Below are positions 8,514 through 17,792 of a stretch of DNA of 64,000 bases, in pieces. The position numbers and the translations under genes were made by a program. Below the pieces are notes generated by a model, which was not told where the DNA came from, searched no databases, and saw only the letters and a program-made list of their open reading frames with translations. Source of the DNA: an uncultured Candidatus Peregrinibacteria bacterium (GTDB lineage Bacteria; Patescibacteriota; Gracilibacteria; Peribacterales; Peribacteraceae); contig CAIKAD010000002.1 in NCBI GenBank assembly GCA_903825315.1, positions 62,001 to 126,000 on the forward strand, written 5' to 3'. Position 1 is the stretch's first letter. Each line of letters begins with the position of its first letter.

Positions 8514-9683
8514 ATGGATCACACCCCAGAACTCCTTACCCGCGCCGTCGAGACGGTCGTCCCGCGCGACCTTGCGGAAAAGAAATTGGCTTCCGGCAAG
8601 CCTTTACGTCTCTATCTTGGCATCGACCCTACCGGCAGCAAGCTTCACCTTGGGCACTCCGTGCCACTGCGCAAGCTTAAGGCATTCCAGGACGCGGGCC
8701 ACCACGTGATCTTCCTCATCGGCAGTTTTACCGCCATGATCGGCGATCCCTCGGGGCGCGAGACCGGCCGGCCTGTCCTTACGAAGGAACAGGTAATGAA
8801 GAACTTTGAGACCTACAAGGAACAGGCTTCCAAAATCCTCGATTTTTCCAAGGTGGAAATCCGCGAGAACGGCGAGTGGTTGAGCAAGCTGAACTTTGAG
8901 GACATCCTCAGGATTATGTCGCAGTTCACAGTGCAACAAATGCTCCAGCGCGACATGTTCCAGCGCCGCCTGAAGGAAGACAGCCCTATCGGCTCACATG
9001 AGTTCCTCTACCCGCTCATGCAAGGCTACGACTCCGTCGTGCTCGATGTGGATTGCGAAGTGGGCGGCAACGACCAGCTCTTCAATATCCTCTGCGGTCG
9101 CACGCTCCAGCAAGCCTACGGCAAGCGCGAGAAATTCGCCCTCACTACCAAACTCATCGAGGGTACGGACGGCCGTAAAATGAGCAAGTCCTACGACAAC
9201 TGCATCTTCCTGGAGGACCCGCCTAACGAGATGTATGGCAGGCTGCTCTCCATTCGGGATGATCTGATTATCACCTACATGGAGTGTGTGACCGAGATGC
9301 CGATGGCGGAGGTCAAAGAAGCAGAACAGGCACTCCAGAAAGGGACGAATCCGAAGGATTTGAAGATGAAGCTCGCGCGTGAAGTTGTCACGCTCTACTA
9401 CGGCGCCGATGCTGCGCAGGCGGCAGAGCAGGAATTCCAACAGGTATTTGCGGATAAGGGTGTGCCTGATGACCTGGCAGAAGTGACGGTGCAGAAGGAA
9501 ACGCTTCTTGTGGACTTGATTGCCAAAGAGAAGCTTGCACCATCCAAGACGGAAGCGCGCCGCCTCATTCAGCAGGGCGCTGTGAAGATAGACGACAAGG
9601 TCATCACGACTATCGACGCAAAGGTTGAAGCAGGAGTGCTGAAAGTGGGAAAGAGGAAGTTCCTCAAGGTCACCCTCCATTAA
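8514..9683 (+). CDS. tyrS: tyrosyl-tRNA synthetase
   Basis: A class I aminoacyl-tRNA synthetase that charges tRNA-Tyr. Landmarks: the HIGH-type motif as HLGH (about residues 43-46), the tyrosine-pocket segment YPLMQGYDSVVLDVDCEVGG, the class signature KMSKS (about 222-226), and a C-terminal S4 RNA-binding domain (about 325-389). The length of 389 is close to the TyrZ-type enzymes. An extended -10 TGGTATCCT ends six bases before the ATG (8502-8507), so a leaderless transcript is possible in addition to any long leader from the upstream element. Two regulatory modes may therefore coexist. Confidence 0.93.
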   Translation: MDHTPELLTRAVETVVPRDLAEKKLASGKPLRLYLGIDPTGSKLHLGHSVPLRKLKAFQDAGHHVIFLIGSFTAMIGDPSGRETGRPVLTKEQVMKNFETYKEQASKILDFSKVEIRENGEWLSKLNFEDILRIMSQFTVQQMLQRDMFQRRLKEDSPIGSHEFLYPLMQGYDSVVLDVDCEVGGNDQLFNILCGRTLQQAYGKREKFALTTKLIEGTDGRKMSKSYDNCIFLEDPPNEMYGRLLSIRDDLIITYMECVTEMPMAEVKEAEQALQKGTNPKDLKMKLAREVVTLYYGADAAQAAEQEFQQVFADKGVPDDLAEVTVQKETLLVDLIAKEKLAPSKTEARRLIQQGAVKIDDKVITTIDAKVEAGVLKVGKRKFLKVTLH

Positions 9684-9699
9684 CAGTCAAACGGTCTCA

Positions 9700-9732
9700 T
9701 AAAAAGAGCCCCGTCGCGTAATACGACGGGGC
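9700..9732 (-). terminator. intrinsic terminator of the small lipoprotein gene
   Basis: GCCCCGTCG and CGACGGGGC (9708-9716 and 9724-9732) form a 9-bp stem. On the minus strand it is followed by a T-rich tract (bases 9705-9700). It sits seven bases past the stop codon of the lipoprotein gene. Confidence 0.85.
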
Positions 9733-9738
9733 CAGGAG

Positions 9739-9936
9739 TCACTCATGCGTCTCGATGTTTCGCGTCTCGACGTTCCACATCACGACGCTGTCGACGTATT
9801 GCTGCGGCATCCATGCGTACGGCTGTACCTGTGCCTTCACAGCCAGCGAAAGCTGCGAAGAACAATTCTGACAGCCACCACCGATGAACAACGCAGCAAC
9901 CGACACCATCACAAACATCATCCGTGAACGTGACAT
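9739..9936 (-). CDS. small putative lipoprotein
   Basis: A 65-residue precursor with a lipoprotein signal: basic start MSRSR, a hydrophobic core, then GGGC at the lipobox (Cys23), which Lgt and a type II signal peptidase would process; lgt is at 37387 in this window. The mature peptide has a second Cys close by (CQNC) and no recognisable domain. I take the ATG at 9936 over the longer frame because a G-rich ribosome-binding site (GGGGGG) lies seven bases upstream. The transcript is bracketed by a strong promoter with a palindrome and by an intrinsic terminator, so this is a monocistronic, probably regulated unit. Confidence 0.7.
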   Translation of the reverse strand: MSRSRMMFVMVSVAALFIGGGCQNCSSQLSLAVKAQVQPYAWMPQQYVDSVVMWNVETRNIETHE

Positions 9937-9971
9937 CGTTTGTCCCCCCAGACAAAGAACGACTCCTGAAC

Positions 9972-10033
9972 AACCTTTCACCTGACCATCAGGTGAAAGG
10001 TTACATAATACTACATTTTTTATAATATGTAAA
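9972..10033 (-). promoter_or_regulatory. promoter with overlapping 14-bp perfect palindrome (operator candidate)
   Basis: Minus-strand promoter: TTTACA (10028-10033), exactly 17 bases, TATTAT (10005-10010). The expected start is near 9998. It falls inside a perfect inverted repeat, AACCTTTCACCTGA and its complement, spaced by CCA (9972-10002). A palindrome across the start site suits a dimeric repressor operator, or a 5' hairpin in the mRNA of the lipoprotein gene. Confidence 0.65.
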
Positions 10034-10166
10034 GTTATCGCGTCGTGCTAGTTTTCGTTTATCAGAAGCCATTTTCTTGTATACAACCCGGTGAACGTTC
10101 GGCACAAGTGCCCATTCTTACTAACCCACTACGAAGAGATCTGCACCAACAGGCAGAGGTCATGGA

Positions 10167-10367
10167 CTATCGAAGAGCCAAATTCTCCACCGATGTTATT
10201 TGCATACCCACTGTGTTGGGCTCCATCGAACCGGAACCGGAGGAGGGGAGTAATGCCTTCTCTCCTTCGAGCGAGGTTGCAAAGAGAAGCGCAATCGATG
10301 CCACCACCAGAACGGGAATTGTGGCGATGAGAATGGCCTGTTGGAGACTGTACTCGTGATGCACCAT
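10167..10367 (-). CDS. small single-TM hypothetical protein
   Basis: A 66-residue protein with one clear hydrophobic helix (about residues 11-32, ILIATIPVLVVASIALLFA) and a polar Ser/Glu-rich tail, probably anchored with the tail outside or in the cytoplasm. The start at 10367 is chosen over a longer frame because GGAAGGA, a good ribosome-binding site, lies seven bases upstream. No family is recognised. The 130 bases between it and the neighbouring promoter (10034-10166) hold nothing I can identify. Confidence 0.6.
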   Translation of the reverse strand: MVHHEYSLQQAILIATIPVLVVASIALLFATSLEGEKALLPSSGSGSMEPNTVGMQITSVENLALR

Positions 10368-10491
10368 AGTGATTTCCTTCCGTCGCAAGGGATGAAAGGA
10401 AGAATTAGTACACGTTCTTGCTACTTTGTGCAAGTAAGTATGTAACTATATGCGTGACGGCATCCGTCATCCAACCTATCATCATGGATAC

Positions 10492-11916
10492 ATGAAGACG
10501 CACCTCCTGCGCGTTCGTCGCACGCTTCTGTGTTACGGCCCGGAGCTCCTCCTCTCGCTCCTCGCCCTCTACTTCGCCTTCCGCGAACTGGGAAGTTTTC
10601 CCGAAATCTGGGGCGATGAAGGCCTCTTCCTCGTGGTCGCACGCTCCCTTGCGGATGGACGAGGATACGTCCTTCCGACTTTTACGTACCAGTGGCCGTA
10701 CCCGAACATTTTGATGGTTGGTCCGCCGCTCCTGCTCCCCGTGGCCCTGTCGATCCGCATCCTGGGCTTTTCGATGGCTGCGGCGCGCCTCCCTATGGCC
10801 CTCTATATCCTCGGCTCGTGTGTTTTGTTTTATATATTCACCAAAAGAGCTGCGGGTCATTCTGCGGCACGGTGGGCAACGGGGCTCCTCATCACACTCT
10901 CCGCCTTCGTGAACACGGGGAAGCCTGTGCTCGGCGAGGTCCCCGGGTTCTTTTTCCTCCTTCTCGGGCTCCTCGCGCTCCAGGGAAAACGGAGACCGCG
11001 GAATGACATTTTAGCCGGACTCGCATTTGGCCTGGCCGCAGTAACCAAACTCACCTACGGCCTCGCACTGCCCGCACTCCTCGCCCCATGGCTCATTGCA
11101 CTCGTCCGCAGACAATGGAAAGCATTGTCTTCAGTTACCGTGATGGGACTCACGGCTGCCCTCACACTCTTTCTGTGGACGGCGTTCCTCTTCCTGCATG
11201 CCGATCTCGCCCGGGAAATGAACCAGTTCCTGCTGGGGAACGGCGGCACGGAACTTTTCGTCCCGCTGCGGCAGTATCTTCGCGATCTTGTACGCTTCCA
11301 GTATGTCTACTTTGACGTCCTCCTCCTCCTGTCTCTCATCGGAATCTGGAAGCTCAAGCCCGCACTGGGATGGTCGATGACTGCATTCATCGTAACTTTC
11401 ATTGCACTCAACATTCTCCACTTCGTCGGTCCTCCCACGCCGCCATGGTACCGCTACCTGCTTCCGGCACACCTCGTGCTTCTTCCGTTTGTCCCCACAG
11501 GAGCGCGGGTGGTTCTCCATGCACGACTCTCCGCTGCGCTGCTCGCATTCTTCATTCTCGCACAAGGGTACTGGCAGTGGGATCACCGCGGCTCCCGCCT
11601 TGCGAATGCCGTTGCCACCGCCGCAGCCGAAGTGGTCCGCTCGTACAAGGACACAGACCTCGTGGTCACCGAAGGGGAAATCTTTGCGCTCCTCCCGCAG
11701 GACAATCCGCATTGGTACTTCGTAACGAATGAGCTCTTCCGCAGGACCTACGACGTCTTCCCCAGTCTTCCGATCCGCCAAGAGCAGCACTGCCTGCCTG
11801 TGGTCCAACGCATGGCCGAAGAAGACATTCTGAATACACCTCCCGACCGCATCAAGAGGCTGTACGGAAGTTATGTGGTTCTGGAGCCACCGGAGAGTTG
11901 TTCGAGGGTCAGGTAA
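10492..11916 (+). CDS. GT-C family membrane glycosyltransferase (ArnT/PMT-like)
   Basis: A 474-residue polytopic protein with about ten predicted TM helices. The first periplasmic loop contains WGDEG (about residues 36-40), matching the catalytic acidic motif of GT-C enzymes that use polyprenyl-phosphate sugars. The C-terminal 90 residues are soluble and extracytoplasmic. It probably transfers sugar to a lipid or protein on the outer face of the membrane; donor and acceptor are unknown. The frame opens at 10450, but I prefer the ATG at 10492, which is preceded by TATCAT nine bases upstream. It resembles the protein at 58293 in layout. Confidence 0.75.
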   Translation: MKTHLLRVRRTLLCYGPELLLSLLALYFAFRELGSFPEIWGDEGLFLVVARSLADGRGYVLPTFTYQWPYPNILMVGPPLLLPVALSIRILGFSMAAARLPMALYILGSCVLFYIFTKRAAGHSAARWATGLLITLSAFVNTGKPVLGEVPGFFFLLLGLLALQGKRRPRNDILAGLAFGLAAVTKLTYGLALPALLAPWLIALVRRQWKALSSVTVMGLTAALTLFLWTAFLFLHADLAREMNQFLLGNGGTELFVPLRQYLRDLVRFQYVYFDVLLLLSLIGIWKLKPALGWSMTAFIVTFIALNILHFVGPPTPPWYRYLLPAHLVLLPFVPTGARVVLHARLSAALLAFFILAQGYWQWDHRGSRLANAVATAAAEVVRSYKDTDLVVTEGEIFALLPQDNPHWYFVTNELFRRTYDVFPSLPIRQEQHCLPVVQRMAEEDILNTPPDRIKRLYGSYVVLEPPESCSRVR

Positions 11917-11955
11917 TCAAAGCTATTGAGAAGACGGGATTGCGAGACCGTATCC

Positions 11956-12882
11956 TTACTTCCCATGGTACTTCTGATGGATCTCCTTCAGCTGAGGATT
12001 GGTGACGTGCGTGTAAATCTGCGTTGTGGAGAGGTCCTTGTGGCCGAGGAGTTCCTGCACGGACCGTAGGTCAGCTCCGTTCCTCAGAAGATCCGTGGCA
12101 AAAGAATGGCGAAGCGTATGCGGCGAGGGGTTACTCATAATACCTGCCGCCCGCGCGTACTTCTTCACGAGGTTGTAGATGGAAATGCGTGAAAGCCGAA
12201 AGTTCTCCCCGGGAGGCATTTCTGTGCTCGCCTGGTTGTGGTTCCGAATGAACAGAGGTTCCAGGTGGTCCAGGCGGCATTCCAGATATTCCCTGAGAGA
12301 TTCGACTGCACGGTCCGAAAGGAAGACTACACGGAGCTTGCTGCGTTTGCCCCGTACACTTATCTCCCGTGTCTGAAAGTTGAGGTCCTTGCGGTTGAGG
12401 GACCGTAACTCTGCGAGACGGAGACCCGTGGAAAAGAAGAGTTCCAGAATAGCCTTATCGCGTTTTCCTTCCTTGGTGGACGTATCGGGAGCCATGAGGA
12501 GGCGATCCAGATCTTCTTTGAACAGCACTTTCACCTTCCGTTGCTCCTCCTTAAATCTCCGCACACGGTCCGGGGGATACACATCCATCTCTTCCTCTTG
12601 AATAAGGTACCGGAGGAAGGCGCGTAAAACGGTGAGATGATGATTCTTCGTACGGATCGAGAGGTCTTTGTCCTGCCTGCTCCTGAACTCCTGCAACTTG
12701 CCCTTGTACATCCTCACGGATTCTTTACTTATGTCGGACACATCACGAAGAGGGGACAGTGTCAAAAAGAGATCCAATGATTGCCGATAGTTGCTTAATG
12801 TCAGTGGAGATTTGTTCTCCTCGGCTCGAAGGAAGAGGAGGTAACGCTCGACGGCCTGATCTAGAGGGGAGTGGGAGGGCAT
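11956..12882 (-). CDS. tyrosine recombinase, XerC/XerD type
   Basis: A site-specific recombinase of 308 residues with the usual two-domain layout: an N-terminal SAM-like core-binding domain (about 5-105) and a catalytic domain (about 115-308). Active-site residues are visible: Arg155 (GLRLAEL), His255 and Arg258 (HTLRHSF), His281 (LLGHKDL) and nucleophile Tyr290 (QIYTH). The length and motif spacing match Xer proteins that resolve chromosome dimers; no phage or island features surround it, so a housekeeping role is favoured. A dif site was not found in the window. Confidence 0.88.
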   Translation of the reverse strand: MPSHSPLDQAVERYLLFLRAEENKSPLTLSNYRQSLDLFLTLSPLRDVSDISKESVRMYKGKLQEFRSRQDKDLSIRTKNHHLTVLRAFLRYLIQEEEMDVYPPDRVRRFKEEQRKVKVLFKEDLDRLLMAPDTSTKEGKRDKAILELFFSTGLRLAELRSLNRKDLNFQTREISVRGKRSKLRVVFLSDRAVESLREYLECRLDHLEPLFIRNHNQASTEMPPGENFRLSRISIYNLVKKYARAAGIMSNPSPHTLRHSFATDLLRNGADLRSVQELLGHKDLSTTQIYTHVTNPQLKEIHQKYHGK

Positions 12883-12909
12883 AGGCTTCTATTATTAACA
12901 TAATGCATT

Positions 12910-13533
12910 TTATGTAAATAGATTCTTTAGGGTAAACATAACAAGGGCGCCAATCTCTCGAATTACGCTTTTGGCTTCAAATATCGCGTTCGCCTTCCCC
13001 TGTGTAGGTACTGTGGATAACTTCCATCCCTGCGTCTTCGCGATCCATTCGATACGGGCCAGATGGTAATCGTCACTCACACCGATCACGGAGCTGCAGG
13101 AGCCTGTGAGAGGTCTCGTGAGCCAGATATTTTCCTCCGTAGACCGCGATCCCGTCTCCGTTACAATGTCTTTGCCGTCCACACCGAGTTCCAACGCCAG
13201 TTGCTTCATAACAAATGCTTCACTGAATTTCGACCCGTCCCCTTTTCCACCACTCATATAGAGACGACTCACCTGCTGATGTTTGTACAAATCAACAGCG
13301 GTCTTCACCCTTCTCGCTATTCCCGGTCCAGGAGTGCTTGAAACTAGTTTGCCATAATCGTCAAATACTGGATGGACTGCAGCTCCAAAAACAATGGCGC
13401 AGTCGGCAGGAAAACGTGCGTCCCCTTTCATCCCTGACAGAACAAAGGCAAGCCCTGATGCGACAACTCCTCCACTGACGAGACAGATGATGACCAGCGT
13501 CCAAGCGCTGATCCGCAATATACGGGAAGACAT
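12910..13533 (-). CDS. DUF218/SanA-like membrane protein
   Basis: A 207-residue protein with an N-terminal membrane anchor (about residues 7-31) followed by a DUF218 domain. Family landmarks are CAIVFGAAV, the RVKTAVDLYK segment, MSGG, and TEENIWL. DUF218 proteins such as SanA and YdcF are linked to envelope integrity, but their chemistry is poorly known. I start at the ATG at 13533, which begins a basic segment ahead of the TM helix. A perfect DnaA-box-like 9-mer (13012-13020) lies inside the coding region, probably by chance. Confidence 0.75.
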   Translation of the reverse strand: MSSRILRISAWTLVIICLVSGGVVASGLAFVLSGMKGDARFPADCAIVFGAAVHPVFDDYGKLVSSTPGPGIARRVKTAVDLYKHQQVSRLYMSGGKGDGSKFSEAFVMKQLALELGVDGKDIVTETGSRSTEENIWLTRPLTGSCSSVIGVSDDYHLARIEWIAKTQGWKLSTVPTQGKANAIFEAKSVIREIGALVMFTLKNLFT

Positions 13534-13611
13534 CAAAGGCAGACTACTGATCGAAGGACCACTAATGCAATGACCAACGCTCAAAAAACAACTCCATATT
13601 CATTCCTACTC

Positions 13612-15204
13612 CTACATCGCCACAATGGAAATACTGGACGGGATGGAGGGCAACAACCTGCTCCAGGGCGGCCATATCTTGATTTCCGCTTTCTCCACCT
13701 CCGGCAGGTTTTTGACGATTCTCAACGCTTCATCGCGGGGAAGCCCTGTCACTTTTGCCCGGACATCACGCGCAAACCGCGCGCCGGGCGACGTGAGGGG
13801 ATCCAGGATGAATTGTTCCGTCGCAGAGAGCTCCGCAGTGGCCTTGATCCAAGAGAGGTCATCCGCGTAATCGAAGACCCGGATATCCATATGCTGCAGG
13901 CCCACGGTCTGGGGGAGCAGTTTTTTATCTTCCTCTATGCGCTTCACCAGTTCCTTCTGGATCATGTCGAGGATGGCAGATGCATCATAGGCCAGGACGC
14001 GGTAGTGGAGCGCCCCCTCAACGGTGATGGACTTCACCTCTTTGTTAAGTTGATCCACGGGAAGAACAAAGCCCGTGTATGTCGCTGTAACGAGCTGGTC
14101 CTGCATGAGAACGCGATACTGCTGCCCACCCGTGAGGAGGTTCATGGAAGCGACCTTGTCCTCCACCTTCGTTTTTGCGTCTGCCATGAGTGCCTGCTCT
14201 AAACGCTTGCGCGCCGTGTCGATGTCCACCTTCTGCAGGACCGTGCGATACGATGTCTTTCCTCCCGTTGCGGGAACCCTGTTCTCGCCGTAAACAAGTT
14301 TCCTTTCGTCTTCCGGCAGCCCGGGGAGTTCCCACTTCACCCCTGCCGGCATATTCCCCCGCTCCCCGATCACTTCTCCGTACTCGTCGAGATCATCTGC
14401 TTTGGCCCGCACGGACATGGTGCCGTTGGGAGGCACGGTAATCCACTTCTGTATCCGGAAGATCATGCCGGCCTGGTTGCGCAGTCGCGTGCCTTTCTGG
14501 AGGGCAAGGGGGTCTGATGTGCCATTGACGATCGTCATGGGTACCTCGGCATTCGTTCCTGTAAAGCGTTTGCTGATCTGGTCGGATGTGACGGAGCTGT
14601 GCAGTACCAGTTCCAGAGGATTGATCGGTAACGTACGGATGTGTGACGGAAGCTGGGTAGCACCGGACTGCACAAGCAGGACATTCATCGACTGTGTGGC
14701 CATATCACCGCGCGGCCACACGCGGATTTCCACGGAGGGTAGCAGTCGGAAGATGACGAAGAGGAAGAGCCCCACACTGAGAATGAGCAAAATGAGAATA
14801 CGCAGACGCGGCAGGGTGAGCAGGCCGACACTCTGCAAACGCGACCGCCACATCTGCCGCCAAAGATTTGGCGAAAACACCCGCAATGCCTCATCCCGCT
14901 GTGGATGGTGTGCAAGCGCATGGCGCAGTTGTTTGGAGGAATCCAGGACGCGGATTCCCATCTTGCGAGCGGATGCGAGAACGAGCGGCTGCCGTGTGGC
15001 AATGCTCACGCGCTGCCTGAGGCGTGCACACTCCTCCATAAACTTCGTCCGTTGCTCCTCCTGCAGAAATAGTGACATATCCGCCGCTCCGAGTACCACG
15101 ATCACCGTACCCTCCGTATCCGCAATACGCTTACTAAACCTTGCCCATGATTCCTCCTCCCGTCGGAACAAGACCTGCAGCGATTTATGGGCAGGGTCAG
15201 ACAT
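13612..15204 (-). CDS. single-TM protein with a baseplate-J-like extracellular region
   Basis: A 530-residue protein. The N-terminal 130 residues are cytoplasmic and charged; one strong TM helix follows (about 135-158, ILILLILSVGLFLFVIF), then a long extracytoplasmic beta-rich region. Around residues 225-275 the pattern NGTSDPLALQKGTRL, then IFRIQKWITVPPNG, resembles the beta segments of proteins annotated as baseplate J-like in CPR genomes. I cannot assign a function; a surface or spike-like structural role is an inference. The gene stands alone between the DUF218 gene and pgk. Confidence 0.6.
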   Translation of the reverse strand: MSDPAHKSLQVLFRREEESWARFSKRIADTEGTVIVVLGAADMSLFLQEEQRTKFMEECARLRQRVSIATRQPLVLASARKMGIRVLDSSKQLRHALAHHPQRDEALRVFSPNLWRQMWRSRLQSVGLLTLPRLRILILLILSVGLFLFVIFRLLPSVEIRVWPRGDMATQSMNVLLVQSGATQLPSHIRTLPINPLELVLHSSVTSDQISKRFTGTNAEVPMTIVNGTSDPLALQKGTRLRNQAGMIFRIQKWITVPPNGTMSVRAKADDLDEYGEVIGERGNMPAGVKWELPGLPEDERKLVYGENRVPATGGKTSYRTVLQKVDIDTARKRLEQALMADAKTKVEDKVASMNLLTGGQQYRVLMQDQLVTATYTGFVLPVDQLNKEVKSITVEGALHYRVLAYDASAILDMIQKELVKRIEEDKKLLPQTVGLQHMDIRVFDYADDLSWIKATAELSATEQFILDPLTSPGARFARDVRAKVTGLPRDEALRIVKNLPEVEKAEIKIWPPWSRLLPSIPSSISIVAM

Positions 15205-15297
15205 GGTCCCGATAGTAGCAGATACGAACGTGACTCGTTATCTCGATATTTCGCTCCTCGAAGAGCAGTGAATAATCTCCGAATACGTAAACACCTT

Positions 15298-16494
15298 TCA
15301 ACGTTTCAGAGCTTCTATAGCCGGCAGCTTCTTCCCTCCTATGAATTCCAGCATTGCGCCTCCGCCCGTGCTCACGAATGTGTAGATGTCGAGCGGATAG
15401 TTGTAGCGCGCATGGAAATCAATCGTGTCGCCGCCACCGATGATGGAAAGGGCGCCGTTCTTCGTGGCAGCCGCCACCGCCTCCGCGATGCGCTTTGTGC
15501 CATGGGAAAAGCGATTGTTCTCGTAAAAGCCCACCGGCCCGTTCCACACGATCATACCGGCCTTTTCTATGATCTTTTTGTACCGTTCCACCGTCACTTT
15601 GCCGATATCGAAGATCCCCATGTCGCCCACTACATCTTCGACCGGTAAATCGATCTTCTCTGCCCCTTCCGTCGGGGATGTCGCAACCACGGCATCACGC
15701 GGTACGTGTATGTCTGCCTTCTCTTCTTTTTCCGCTTCCAGCATTAACTCACGCGCCTTCTCAATGCCTTCCTCATCGTATTTTGACGTCCCTACGTCAA
15801 ACCCGCGTGCGGCGATGAACGTATTGGCAATGCAGCCGCCCAAAAGGATCTCGTCGCCTTTGTCCAGGAAGCGCTCGACCACGGGTACCTTCGTCTCCAT
15901 CTTTGCCCCGCTGATGATGAGCACGAGCGGCCGCTTGGGATCCTCGTTTACGCGCGACAGGTTCTCCACTTCTTTTTGAAGCTGGAGGCCCATGTATGAC
16001 GGAAGAATCTTGGGTATGCCCGTCATGGACGCATGGTTGCGATGACAGTTGGTAAATGCATCGTTGACATACACGTCACCAAGCGCGGCAAGTTCCTTCG
16101 CCAATTCCGGGTCATTTTTCTCTTCGCCCGCTTCATACCGGAGATTCTCCAGGAAAAGGACTCCTCCGGGCTTAAGCGCCTTCGACATTTTGAGCGTTTC
16201 CGCTCCGCGGCAGGATTCTGCAAAAGCCACAGTCTTCCCGAGCAGTTTCTCCAGGATAGAAACGATGGGCTTCTGACTGAATTCCGGCAGCGGCTTGCCC
16301 TTGGGACGGCCCTGGTGACTCATGATGATGAGCGACGCGCCTGCATCCAAAATGTACTTCATCGTGGGAAGCACGGCTGCTATCCGTTCCGTATCCATCA
16401 CCTTCCCTCCTTCCATGGGCACATCGAACCCGGCACGGAGGAGAACTCTCTTACCTTTCATATCTGCGTCAGCGAGAACGGGGTAGTTTGGCAT
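15298..16494 (-). CDS. pgk: phosphoglycerate kinase
   Basis: Glycolytic enzyme converting 1,3-bisphosphoglycerate and ADP to 3-phosphoglycerate and ATP. At 398 residues it is full length. Family landmarks: the N-terminal substrate site GKRVLLRAGFDVP (about 14-26), SHQGRPKG, the LLGGC segment, the hinge NGPVGFYE, and the C-terminal nucleotide loop IGGGDTIDF ending in STGGGAMLEFIGGKKLP. It is cytoplasmic. Together with the enolase at 34057 it indicates that lower glycolysis is retained. Its neighbours are unrelated genes. Confidence 0.95.
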   Translation of the reverse strand: MPNYPVLADADMKGKRVLLRAGFDVPMEGGKVMDTERIAAVLPTMKYILDAGASLIIMSHQGRPKGKPLPEFSQKPIVSILEKLLGKTVAFAESCRGAETLKMSKALKPGGVLFLENLRYEAGEEKNDPELAKELAALGDVYVNDAFTNCHRNHASMTGIPKILPSYMGLQLQKEVENLSRVNEDPKRPLVLIISGAKMETKVPVVERFLDKGDEILLGGCIANTFIAARGFDVGTSKYDEEGIEKARELMLEAEKEEKADIHVPRDAVVATSPTEGAEKIDLPVEDVVGDMGIFDIGKVTVERYKKIIEKAGMIVWNGPVGFYENNRFSHGTKRIAEAVAAATKNGALSIIGGGDTIDFHARYNYPLDIYTFVSTGGGAMLEFIGGKKLPAIEALKR

Positions 16495-16632
16495 ACTTCG
16501 TTGGGAACTCAGTACAAGTACCCGAATTGTACCACGAACTCCTCTTGAAGCCCGTGATTGATCCTTTCATTTCAATAATTCCTACAACTCTTCTATCGTT
16601 AGTTGTCAATTGTCCTCCTCAGTATTGTTCAC

Positions 16633-17784
16633 ATGAATATCCTCGACACCTGTCCTGAGTGCGAACGAAGGATCGTCGGAATCCTCGGCATCCTCTATCA
16701 TGTCCCCGTGCCCTCTCCCCTCTCGACCATTCCCCTGCTGGCACTGATCCTGTCTTTTTTCGCACACGCGATTGCGCTTAAGGTATTTCCACGATTGGGT
16801 CTTCTGGATTTTCCTGAACGGTACGGCCACAAACGGGGACGTATCCCCTACCCCGTAGGCATAGTTTCTGTCCTTCTCTTCCTCGCGTTCTACATTGTTC
16901 TTTCCCCGTGGAACATCCAATCGGGAATGACGGCTCTCGCCATTCTGTTCCTTGGAATCACGTCCTTTATTGATGACCGAAAAAACTTGCCGCCGCTCCT
17001 GCGCATCGTGATCCAGATAATCATAGCTCTCCTCATTTTCCTCGGCGGCGCGCGTATTTTTTCCTTCACGAACCCGCTGGAGGGGTTCCTCGGCGGCCCG
17101 ATTATCAAACTCGACGCTCCCGCGATCCAGACGGCGCTCTTCGGTACCTTACCGCTCCTGAGCGCCATCTTCACCGTCTTCTGGATAGGACTGACGATTA
17201 ACGCGCTCAACTGGTTCGACGGCATTCCCGGCCAAGTCTCCACACTCTCCACTATCGGTTTTTTGACCATCGGCCTCCTCTCGCTCAGCAGCCGCGTCAA
17301 TCAGCCCGGCCTGGCGCTCCTCGCTCTGACCCTCGCCGGAATATCCGCCGGCTGCCTCTTCTTTGATCTCCAAACTGCCAAAATGCTCATCGGCGATACG
17401 GGCGCCATGTTCTTCGGTCTCATGCTCGGATTACTGACAATTTACTCCGGAGGAAAAGTGGCCACGGCTTTTCTTGTCCTCGGCGTCCCTCTTCTGGATC
17501 TTGCCATTGTCATCGTCCGGCGCATCGCCAAGGGAAAGAGTCCGCTCAAAGGCGACGCCCGCGATGAGCACCTCCATCATCGCCTACTCCTCAAGGGATG
17601 GAGGCGCAGTTCCATTATTTCGCTCACGGCGGGTATTGGGACGGTGTTCGGCATTACGGCACTGTTCCTGAATACGTCACAGAAGTTCCTCGCCGCACTT
17701 CTTCTGTTCGTGTTGATGCTGGCCCTCTCAATCTATTCACGTCCCACAGCAGATGCAGATCTACATCTGCGGAAAACTGCGTAA
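16633..17784 (+). CDS. polyprenyl-phosphate sugar-1-phosphate transferase, WecA/TagO-like
   Basis: An integral membrane enzyme with about ten TM helices that loads a sugar-1-phosphate onto undecaprenyl phosphate, starting cell-surface glycan synthesis. The acidic DDRKNLPP motif, NALNWFDGIPG (metal and catalytic Asp residues), GDTGAMFFG and the C-terminal HLHHRLL motif are all visible. The His-rich motif argues for the WecA/TagO branch and against MraY. The start is uncertain: 16633 is an ATG close behind TATTGT, but the first TM helix begins only about 35 residues later. The stop codon is eight bases before the next gene. Confidence 0.85.
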   Translation: MNILDTCPECERRIVGILGILYHVPVPSPLSTIPLLALILSFFAHAIALKVFPRLGLLDFPERYGHKRGRIPYPVGIVSVLLFLAFYIVLSPWNIQSGMTALAILFLGITSFIDDRKNLPPLLRIVIQIIIALLIFLGGARIFSFTNPLEGFLGGPIIKLDAPAIQTALFGTLPLLSAIFTVFWIGLTINALNWFDGIPGQVSTLSTIGFLTIGLLSLSSRVNQPGLALLALTLAGISAGCLFFDLQTAKMLIGDTGAMFFGLMLGLLTIYSGGKVATAFLVLGVPLLDLAIVIVRRIAKGKSPLKGDARDEHLHHRLLLKGWRRSSIISLTAGIGTVFGITALFLNTSQKFLAALLLFVLMLALSIYSRPTADADLHLRKTA

Positions 17785-17792
17785 TATTCTGT

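Noticed and set aside
12884-12912. Small AT-rich palindrome between the recombinase and DUF218 genes as a terminator
   Set aside because: TTAACATAA/TTTATGTAA pairs weakly and has no GC core; it could be chance in an AT-rich gap.
13012-13020. Perfect DnaA-box 9-mer
   Set aside because: It is alone and inside a coding region, as expected by chance.
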